In this document: piece after piece, positions 21,771 to 28,314 of the stretch
Position numbering within the stretch: the first letter of the stretch is position 1
Layout: every line of letters begins with the position of its first letter
Assembly (NCBI GenBank): GCA_016873255.1
Contig: VGXR01000030.1
Coordinates: 1-32,636, forward strand
Length of the DNA stretch: 32,636 nucleotides
Direction: 5' to 3'
Origin: Planctomycetota bacterium
GTDB taxonomy: Bacteria; Planctomycetota; Phycisphaerae; Phycisphaerales; SM1A02
Notes under the pieces: model-generated
The model's database searches: none
Told to the model about the DNA's origin: nothing
What the model saw: the letters and a program-made list of their open reading frames with translations, nothing else
Translations under genes and position numbers: made by a program

Positions 21771-24700
21771 CGCGCAACCCCGCGCGGCGTGCCCGCCGCG
21801 GGAAGCTGGGCGTCAAGCCGCTCGAAGCGCGCGAGCGCCTCGCCGGAACCGAACCCGCCGATGCGTCGGACCTGCTCGAGGAGCGCGCGCGCGCGGCCGG
21901 GGTCGGCCGCGGCGATCGCCTCGACCTGCATGGCCTTGGCGAGGAGCCACGTCTCGCTGCCGGCGGGCGCCGCCGAGAGCACCGCGCGAAGGCTCCGCTC
22001 GGAAGCGGCCGCGTCGCCCGACGCCGCGCGGAACTCGGCGTCGGCAAGGAGCAGGTCCGCGGACCCGGGCGCCGCCTTCAGCGCCTCGGCCGCCGCGCGT
22101 GCGGCACCGTCGCGGTCGACGCCGGTCCCGCCGGCGCGGAGGATCTCGGCCTCGGCCCGCAGCCAGGTGGCGATGTCCGCGGACGCGGGCACCGCAGCGG
22201 CACGGCACACCGCGCGCGCCGCCGCGGCGCGCACCGTCGGCACCGTGCCGGGAACGCGCTGCGCCTCGGCGAGGAGCGCGTGGGCCGCGACGCGCGCCCA
22301 CGGGCCTGCCGGGTCGATCGCCGCCAGGCTCGACTGCGCGTCGTCGAGCCGGCCCTCGACGCATGCCACCTGCACGCGGCGGGCGAGGATCTCGTCGCGC
22401 ATCGACCCGGGGTCCGCCATGGAGGCCGCGCGCGACTCTAGCGCCGCCAGCGAGTCCGCCGCGCGGGTGCGGTCGCCGATGGCCACGGACATCTCCAGCC
22501 TGCGCCGCAGGTCAAGCGTGCCCTCGTCCCCGCCGCCGAGCGCCACGTCGTCGCCCGCAAGCAGCGCGCGTCGCGCCGCGGCGCGCCGCTCGTCTCCCTG
22601 CGTCGCGCGGAACCTCCGGTAGAGGCCCTCGAGCGCGGCGCGCCGTGCCGCGGGCGCCAGTTCCATGGGAACGCGGTCGTCGAGCAGCGCCTCGATGTCC
22701 GCGGTCGACGGCAGGTCGGAGCGGGTCGCCCGCCATGCCCTCGCGCGCACGGCCGCCGCGGTCGCGGGCAGGTCCGCCACGATGGATGCCACCAGCGCGT
22801 CGCGCCGTGCGGCCACTTCCGCCGGCGCACCGGGCCGGCGCGCCGCTTCCTCGAGGCACAGGACTGCCATCCACCGAGCATCACCGGCCCGGTCACCCGA
22901 GAGCGACTTCGCCGCATCCGCGAACGCGTCCGCTGCCTCCGCAAGCCGACCCGCCCCGCGAAGCACGTGACCGCGCAACGACCGCGCACCCGCGGCCACC
23001 GAGGGGGGCGCATCGGGGCCGAGCGCGCCCTCGAGTTCCCCGGCCGCGCGCTGCCACGCCGACTCGGCGCCTGCCGCGTCGCCCGCCTCGCGGAGGCGGT
23101 TGGCCTCGGCGCTCGCGCGCACGGCGGCGAAGAGCCGCGCACCGGCACCCGTCGGCTCGGCGCCGGGGGCCACGGCGATCACGGACAGGTCGCGGAGCCG
23201 TCCCGAGGACGCAAGCCGTCCCACGGCCTCGGTGAGCAGCTCGGCAGCGCCGTCGGCATCCGGCATCCGGCCCGCGCGCGCGGCCGCGATCAGCGCCATC
23301 GTCACGCCCTGCGGGCCATCGCCCTCGGACTTCAGGAGCGCGAGCGCCGCGGCCAGGTCGCCGCGGTCGAGGCACGACGCCATGCGCCACGAGGGAAGCC
23401 GGGCGCGCACCGCCAGGTTGGTGCGCGGCGACTCCAGCAGCGCAAGCCACGCATCGGCGGTCGCTCCGGTCTGCACCAGGCTTGCCGACAGGCCCGACCC
23501 GAGGATCGCGCTGGCGAAGCCCTCGTTGCCGCGAAGGTCCTCCGACACCTCGCTCGGGTCGATGGCGGCCCGCCCCGGCTCCAGCAGCTCCGCGAAGCGG
23601 CGGAGCGCCTCGTCGGCCTGCGCCCGCCAGTCGGGGTGCCCAAGCTCGCGGGAGAGCCACGCCGAGTAGTAGAGCGCCCACGCCCGGAAGAACTGCGAGT
23701 TGCGCGCGAGTTCCTCGGCACGGCCGGCGCGCGCGATGGTGTCCTCGGCGCGCGTGCCGACCTCGGCGGACGCGTCGCGGTTGGCCGACGCGCGCGCGCG
23801 CTCGCCCGCCACGGCAAGCGCACCGAACTCGCGCACCAGGGTCCGGAACTCCTCCAGTGCCGCCGTGCATTCCGCATCCGTTCCCTTGCCGGCGCGCCGG
23901 TCCTCGGCGGTGCGCTGGGCGGCACGGTGCTGCGCACGGAGGATCGCAAGCCGCAGCGGCTCGGCGCCGTCGGGGTTGCGGCGGACCAGGCCGAGCGCGC
24001 GGGCAAGCAGCGCGTTGCGGCGGGTCTCGTCATCCTCCCGCTCGAGGCGCGCCGCGAGGATCTGCGCGATCCGCGCCACCAGCACCGCGCGGTCGGGAGC
24101 ATCGGCGGCCTGGTCGAGCTGCGCCTCGAGGTGCGCGAGGAGGAGGTCGGGCTCGCCCTGCGCCTCGAGCCACGCCGCGGTCGCATCGGAACGGTCGGAA
24201 GGCACCGCAACCTCCGGTCGCGGCTGCCCCAAGAGGGGCGGGCCCGCGAGCGTCCCGCCCTCGGGCGCCGCGACGGTCGGGCGGCGGCGCTCGGCATCGG
24301 CCCGCGACGCAAGCGTCGGCGCCGCGCGCGCATCGCACGCCACGAGGCTCGCAAGGAGCACGCGACCGCGGTCGCGGAGCGTCGCATCGGCATCCGCGGC
24401 AAGCGCACGTCCCGCCGCGAAGCGCGCCCAGGCGTCGAACCACGTCGGCATGGAGCGGCGCAGGCGCGCAAGCGAGCTCAGCGCGGCGCCCCGCTCCGCG
24501 GCCGATGGTGCGCTCGCCCCGCGCAGCGCGTCGAGCGCCGACGCGGCAAGGTTCGCGGGCGCGTCGAGCTTGGTGCCGGCCTTCGCGGGTGCGCGCGGCG
24601 TGCCGCCCTCCACGGCGCCGGCATACGCGGCGACGGCGGCCGCAAGGCCCTCGTCGCCGCGCGCATCGAAGGCCGCGAGCGAGGCGCGCACCCTCGCGGC

Positions 24701-25285
24701 ATCGTCACCCGCGAACGCGCCGGGCGGCAGCGCGGGCGGCAGCGGCACCGCGGGGTCCGTCACCCGCGCCAGCGCGCCGGCAAGCGAGTCGTCGGAAGGA
24801 TCAAGCGCCGCCCCGGCACGCACCAGCCGCAGTGCCTCGAACGCGGGCGCCACCGCATCGGCCGCACGTCCGGCGCGGATCCGGGCCTCGGCGCAGCCGA
24901 CCGCGGCAAGCAGGCCATCCCGGCTCGGCGCAGCGCCCTTCCAGGTGGCGAACGCGCGCTCGAGCGGCTCGAGCGCGAGCGGCCAGTCGCCCCTGCGCAC
25001 CCGAAGCCGGGCGCGCCAGAGCTCGTTGCCCGCCGCGACCCACGCCGCGGCGTCGCGCTCGGCGCCGCCGCGCACGGAGCGGACCTCGCTCCACGGCGTG
25101 AGCAGCGTGGACTCGAGGCCGTCGCGGCGGACGCGCACCTCGATGCCGTCCGCACCCGTGCGCACCACCGAGCCGTCGACCGCGCGCGCGCCGCCGTGGA
25201 GTTCCACGGCGTCCGCGTGCGCCGCTCCCGCCAGCGATGCCGCGGCCACGAGCGCGAGGATGGACCGACGGAGCGATGCGATCAT
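21767..25285 (-). CDS. Giant secreted helical-repeat protein with Sm-like N-terminus
   Basis: 1172 residues. A signal peptide of about 24 residues ends at GAAHA. Residues about 25-75 (DAVELHGGARAVDGSVVRTGADGIEVRV, LLTPWSEVRSVRG) follow the strand pattern of the small Sm-like barrel often found at the start of exported planctomycete proteins. The rest is Ala/Arg/Asp-rich helical repeats, with TPR-like pairs such as EANRLREAGDAAGAESAWQRAAGELEGAL and LRGAGRLAEAADAFADAAKSL near 900, probably a long solenoid. No enzyme motif is seen. The ATG overlaps the VWA gene stop by 4 nt (ATGA). The family is not recognised; a scaffold or secretin-like partner role is inference only. Confidence 0.8.
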   Translation of the reverse strand: MIASLRRSILALVAAASLAGAAHADAVELHGGARAVDGSVVRTGADGIEVRVRRDGLESTLLTPWSEVRSVRGGAERDAAAWVAAGNELWRARLRVRRGDWPLALEPLERAFATWKGAAPSRDGLLAAVGCAEARIRAGRAADAVAPAFEALRLVRAGAALDPSDDSLAGALARVTDPAVPLPPALPPGAFAGDDAARVRASLAAFDARGDEGLAAAVAAYAGAVEGGTPRAPAKAGTKLDAPANLAASALDALRGASAPSAAERGAALSSLARLRRSMPTWFDAWARFAAGRALAADADATLRDRGRVLLASLVACDARAAPTLASRADAERRRPTVAAPEGGTLAGPPLLGQPRPEVAVPSDRSDATAAWLEAQGEPDLLLAHLEAQLDQAADAPDRAVLVARIAQILAARLEREDDETRRNALLARALGLVRRNPDGAEPLRLAILRAQHRAAQRTAEDRRAGKGTDAECTAALEEFRTLVREFGALAVAGERARASANRDASAEVGTRAEDTIARAGRAEELARNSQFFRAWALYYSAWLSRELGHPDWRAQADEALRRFAELLEPGRAAIDPSEVSEDLRGNEGFASAILGSGLSASLVQTGATADAWLALLESPRTNLAVRARLPSWRMASCLDRGDLAAALALLKSEGDGPQGVTMALIAAARAGRMPDADGAAELLTEAVGRLASSGRLRDLSVIAVAPGAEPTGAGARLFAAVRASAEANRLREAGDAAGAESAWQRAAGELEGALGPDAPPSVAAGARSLRGHVLRGAGRLAEAADAFADAAKSLSGDRAGDARWMAVLCLEEAARRPGAPAEVAARRDALVASIVADLPATAAAVRARAWRATRSDLPSTADIEALLDDRVPMELAPAARRAALEGLYRRFRATQGDERRAAARRALLAGDDVALGGGDEGTLDLRRRLEMSVAIGDRTRAADSLAALESRAASMADPGSMRDEILARRVQVACVEGRLDDAQSSLAAIDPAGPWARVAAHALLAEAQRVPGTVPTVRAAAARAVCRAAAVPASADIATWLRAEAEILRAGGTGVDRDGAARAAAEALKAAPGSADLLLADAEFRAASGDAAASERSLRAVLSAAPAGSETWLLAKAMQVEAIAAADPGRARALLEQVRRIGGFGSGEALARFERLDAQLPAAGTPRGVAR

Positions 25286-26292
25286 CGCGGCCTCGGCTTC
25301 CGCGGGTCGCCACGACCGCCGGCGGAGGGCTGCACCTGCCGGAACTGGCCGTCGGACTCCTGGGCCATCTGCCGCAGCTGCGCGGCGCCGGCATCGTCGC
25401 CGAAGGCGATGGTGTTGATGGTGACGCGCTTGCCGCGGGCGTTCATCTGCCGGACCAGTTCGACCGTCTCGGCGGGGATCTCGCCGTCGGACAGGAAGAA
25501 GATCACGTCGGGGCGGACGTCGAGCGCAAACGCCATGCGGAAGGCCGGCATCGGCTGCGTGCCGCCGGACGGACCCACGTCGCGCAGCCAGGCCTTGAGC
25601 CGGGCCATGGTGCTCGACCGCACGCGTTCCCAGCGGTCGCTGAACGCCCATGGCTCGGAACTGTCGTAGAAGAGGACGTACACCGACGCGAAGTCCGGCA
25701 GCCCCGCGATGGCGCGCTGCAGCTCGTCCTTGGCCTCGCCGATGCGGCTGGCCATGGACGCGCTCTTGTCGACGATGAACGCGAAGCGCGTGCCGCGGCC
25801 GCCCACCCCGAAGAAGCTGGTGCCGCCCGCGCCGCCGCCGAGCCCGCCTCCGCCCCCGCCGCCTCCGCCGCCTCCGCCGAAGCCGTCGCCGCCTCCGCCG
25901 CCCGGGCCGAACCCGCCGAAACCATCCGCGCCGCCCTCGCCGAGGCCGGTGCCCTCGCCGGGCGCACCCGCAAGCGGATCGTCGGTCGGCACGCTCGGGA
26001 GCGCGGACACCTCGGCTGCCGCCTCAGGCCCCTGCGGGGCCTCGCTCGCGCCCTGCGCGGGGGTCATCGCGGGCGCGCCGGTCTCCTCGGGAAGCACCGC
26101 CAGCTCGATCACGGCCTGCTCGCGCCCGGGCACGCCCGCGCGCCCCACCGACGTGACCGCAAGCCACACGAGGAGCGCGGCGTGCACCGGGAGGCTGAGC
26201 GCAAGTCCCAGCGCCATCCACCCGAACCCGGACCGCCAGGCGCGCCGTCGCGCGCTGGAACGGCCGTCGTGGGCGGGGCGCTGCTCCACCAT
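25282..26292 (-). CDS. VWA-domain protein with a TonB-like membrane anchor
   Basis: 336 residues. A basic N-terminus (1-20) precedes a single membrane helix (about 23-46) containing Ser33-x3-His37 (LSLPVHAALL), the same spacing as the Ser16/His20 pair that links TonB to ExbB/ExbD. An EQAVIELAVLPEE segment follows, like the short strand after TonB-type helices. Then comes a Pro/Ala linker and a Gly-rich run (12 Gly in a row at 139-150). The VWA domain (about 168-320) has the MIDAS motif DKSAS with Asp175, Ser177 and Ser179, GGTQPMPAFRMA supplying the Thr, and IFFLSDGEIP supplying the Asp. Metal binding therefore looks intact. A TACCAT box ends 8 nt before the ATG. It is the first of four 4-nt-overlapping genes. 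Confidence 0.85.
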   Translation of the reverse strand: MVEQRPAHDGRSSARRRAWRSGFGWMALGLALSLPVHAALLVWLAVTSVGRAGVPGREQAVIELAVLPEETGAPAMTPAQGASEAPQGPEAAAEVSALPSVPTDDPLAGAPGEGTGLGEGGADGFGGFGPGGGGGDGFGGGGGGGGGGGGLGGGAGGTSFFGVGGRGTRFAFIVDKSASMASRIGEAKDELQRAIAGLPDFASVYVLFYDSSEPWAFSDRWERVRSSTMARLKAWLRDVGPSGGTQPMPAFRMAFALDVRPDVIFFLSDGEIPAETVELVRQMNARGKRVTINTIAFGDDAGAAQLRQMAQESDGQFRQVQPSAGGRGDPRKPRPR

Positions 26293-26300
26293 CACCGGGC

Positions 26301-26306
26301 ATGGTA
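26301..26306 (-). promoter_or_regulatory. Candidate -10 box for the VWA operon
   Basis: TACCAT on the minus strand, 8 nt before the ATG, so a leaderless mRNA is likely. The divergent pyrH gene has the same hexamer about 70 bp away. Confidence 0.4.
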
Positions 26307-26373
26307 GGGGTCGGCGGCGCCGATGCCCGCTTTCAGGGCCTTTCGGCGGGCGCCACGGTCGCGTCGCCGCCTT

Positions 26374-26379
26374 TACCAT
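26374..26379 (+). promoter_or_regulatory. Candidate -10 box for pyrH
   Basis: TACCAT within CTTTACCATGG, the only AT-richer spot in the 131-bp divergent spacer. It would give a leader of about 37 nt that includes the GGAGGA ribosome binding site. Confidence 0.4.
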
Positions 26380-26414
26380 GGCCTTTGCAGGCGCCGGCGC
26401 GCCGAACCCGCATC

Positions 26415-26420
26415 GGAGGA
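26415..26420 (+). promoter_or_regulatory. Ribosome binding site fixing the pyrH GTG start
   Basis: GGAGGA is the best Shine-Dalgarno match in the window, 3 nt before the GTG. The spacing is short, but no other start in this frame fits the family N-terminus. Confidence 0.75.
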
Positions 26421-26423
26421 ACA

Positions 26424-27149
26424 GTGGCCAAGCGCTTCGAACGAGTCGTCCTGAAGGTGAGCGGCGAGAGCCTCTCCAAGCCCGGTGAGCTGGGGATCGA
26501 CCCGGCGGAGCTGGGGCTGCTGGCCGACGAGATCGCGGATGCCTACCGCAAGGCCAGCCCGCTGCAGCTGGCGGTGGTGGTGGGCGGCGGCAACATCATC
26601 CGGGGCGCGCGGCTCGCCGAGACCGGGAAGGTCGACCAGTCGACCGCCGACTACATGGGCATGCTCGGCACGGTGATCAACGGCCTGGCGCTCAAGGAGG
26701 CGCTGGCGCACGTGGGCGTGGAGGCGCGCGTGATGAGCGCGATCAACCTGACGTCGGTGGCGGAGACCTTCATCCGCGCGCGCGCGCTGCGCCACATGGA
26801 GAAGGGGCGCGTGGTGATCCTCGTGGCCGGCACCGGCAACCCGTTCTTCACCACCGACACGTGCGCCAGCCTGCGCGGCATCGAGCTCGGCGCGCAGGCG
26901 GTCCTGAAGGCCACCAAGGTCGACGGCATCTACACGGCCGACCCGAAGAAGGACCCCAAGGCCACCCGCTATGCCAACCTGACCTTCGCCGAGGCCATCG
27001 AGAAGCAGCTGGCGGTGATGGACCTGACCGCGCTCACCATGTGCATGGAGCACGAGCTGCCGGTGGTGGTGTTCGACTTCCGCCACAAGGGCAACATCCA
27101 GCGCGTCCTCGAGGGCGACTCGTCCGTCGGGACCGTGGTCACGAACTGA
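26424..27149 (+). CDS. pyrH: UMP kinase
   Basis: 241 residues, standard length. It phosphorylates UMP to UDP in the cytoplasm and is of the amino-acid-kinase fold, unlike eukaryotic UMP kinases. FERVVLKVSGESL at the N-terminus is the phosphate loop. VVVGGGNIIRG, ADYMGMLGTVINGLAL, AGTGNPFFTTDTCASLRGIE and KATKVDGIYTADPKKDP are conserved. The start is GTG (reads VAKRFERV), set by the strong GGAGGA just upstream; the longer upstream open frame has no family similarity. frr follows after 14 nt, the usual order in bacteria. Confidence 0.96.
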   Translation: MAKRFERVVLKVSGESLSKPGELGIDPAELGLLADEIADAYRKASPLQLAVVVGGGNIIRGARLAETGKVDQSTADYMGMLGTVINGLALKEALAHVGVEARVMSAINLTSVAETFIRARALRHMEKGRVVILVAGTGNPFFTTDTCASLRGIELGAQAVLKATKVDGIYTADPKKDPKATRYANLTFAEAIEKQLAVMDLTALTMCMEHELPVVVFDFRHKGNIQRVLEGDSSVGTVVTN

Positions 27150-27163
27150 ACCGAAAGGGAGCC

Positions 27164-27730
27164 ATGGACATCGACACCGTCCTCCTCGAGACCGAGGACC
27201 GCATGAACACCAGCATCGACTACTACCAGCGCGAGCTGCGGGGCGTGCGCACGGGCCGCGCCACCACCGCGCTGGTGGAGTACGTGAAGGTCGACTACTA
27301 CGGCTCCAGCACCGACCTGCGCGAGCTCGCGGGCATCACGGTGGCCGACGCCACGACGCTGGTGGTCAAGCCCTTCGACCCGGGATCGAAGGGCGAGATC
27401 GTCAAGGCGATCGAGTCCTCGGGCATCGGCGTGCGGGCGGTGGCCGAGGGCAACGCGGTGCGCGTCAGCGTGCCCGCGCCCAGCTCCGACCGGCGGAAGC
27501 AGCTGGTCACGCAGGTGCGCAAGATGGCCGAGGAGTCGAAGGTGGTGGTGCGCAACGAGCGCCGCGACGCCAACAAGTCGATCGACGGGCTGCTCGCCGA
27601 CAAGAAGGCCGGCGTCACCGAGGACCAGGCCAAGGGCGCGAAGGAGTCGGTTGACGACCTGACCAAGCAGTACACGGCCAAGATCGACGCCCTGATGGAG
27701 AAGAAGGTCGCCGAGATCGAGGAGATCTGA
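27164..27730 (+). CDS. frr: Ribosome recycling factor
   Basis: 188 residues, close to the usual 185. With EF-G it splits post-termination ribosomes. ELRGVRTGRATTALVEYVKVDYYGSSTDLRELA is cut here into its conserved parts: RTGRA near the N-terminus, VDYYG, then the hinge VKPFDP. The C-terminal three-helix region includes RKQLVTQVRKMAEESKVVVR and NERRDANKSI. AAAGGGAG lies just before the ATG. It sits between pyrH and nrdR, 3 nt from the latter. Confidence 0.97.
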   Translation: MDIDTVLLETEDRMNTSIDYYQRELRGVRTGRATTALVEYVKVDYYGSSTDLRELAGITVADATTLVVKPFDPGSKGEIVKAIESSGIGVRAVAEGNAVRVSVPAPSSDRRKQLVTQVRKMAEESKVVVRNERRDANKSIDGLLADKKAGVTEDQAKGAKESVDDLTKQYTAKIDALMEKKVAEIEEI

Positions 27731-27733
27731 GCG

Positions 27734-28228
27734 GTGCACTGCCCCTACTGCGCGCGCGACAAGGACAAGGTGATCGACAGCCGCCCCAGCGACTCGGGCG
27801 ATGCCATCCGCCGGCGCCGCGAGTGCATCGCCTGCGGCAAGCGCTTCACCACCTACGAGCGCGTGGAGCGGACGGAGCGGCTGATGGTGGTGAAGCGCGA
27901 CGGCACGCGCGTGCCCTTCAACCCGGACAACATCATGCGCGGCATCTCGTCCGCCTGCGGCAAGCGGCCGGTGCCCGCAAGCGAGAAGGAGCGCGTGGTG
28001 CGCGAGGTCGAGGAGGAGATGCACCGCGAGTTCGAGCGCGAGGTGCCGAGCCGCGCCATCGGCAAGCGCGTGGCCGAGAAGCTCCGCTCGGTGGACCACA
28101 TCAGCTACATACGCTTCGCGAGCGAGTACTACCAGTTCAGCACGGTGGGCGAGATCCAGCGCGAGATCGACGACCTCGCCGACCGCCCCGCCCCGGCGCC
28201 GGGCCATCCGGACCTGTTCGGCTCGTAA
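27734..28228 (+). CDS. nrdR: Transcriptional repressor NrdR
   Basis: 164 residues. It represses ribonucleotide reductase genes in response to ATP/dATP. The zinc ribbon uses Cys3, Cys6, Cys31 and Cys34 (MHCPYC, ECIACGKR), followed by RFTTYERVE. The ATP-cone domain (about 47-138) has VVKRDGTRVPFNPDNIMRGI and ends with YIRFASEYYQF. The start is GTG, 3 nt after the frr stop. No NrdR-box-like palindrome was noticed in this window and no reductase gene is present. Its TAA stop is the first triplet of the third copy of the dispersed post-stop element. Confidence 0.97.
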   Translation: MHCPYCARDKDKVIDSRPSDSGDAIRRRRECIACGKRFTTYERVERTERLMVVKRDGTRVPFNPDNIMRGISSACGKRPVPASEKERVVREVEEEMHREFEREVPSRAIGKRVAEKLRSVDHISYIRFASEYYQFSTVGEIQREIDDLADRPAPAPGHPDLFGS

Positions 28229-28257
28229 ATCCGTTCCTGGTGAGTTTGGCACCAGTT
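28226..28257 (+). repeat. Third copy of the post-stop element, after nrdR
   Basis: Starting at the TAA stop of nrdR, 28 of 32 positions match the element that starts at the TAA stop of the permease (9473). Shared parts are TAAATCCG, CCTGGT and GTTTGGCACCA. Here CTGGTG and CACCAG form a perfect 6-bp stem with a 7-nt loop. No inverted partner copy follows within the 86-bp gap to thrS. Confidence 0.85.
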
Positions 28258-28299
28258 TCCCTCGGCGCGCGCCGCCGGCGGCGGCGTCACGGGTTTCGG

Positions 28300-28305
28300 T
28301 ACCCT
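28300..28305 (+). promoter_or_regulatory. Candidate -10 box for thrS
   Basis: TACCCT, 9 nt before the thrS ATG. With the post-stop element just upstream, it suggests that thrS starts its own transcript, without a leader or T-box-like control region. Confidence 0.38.
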
Positions 28306-28314
28306 CCCCCGACC

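Noticed and set aside
28229-28314. T-box or other leader control of thrS.
   Set aside because: The gap is 86 bp, partly filled by the post-stop element, and the -10-like box is 9 nt from the ATG, leaving no room for a leader RNA.
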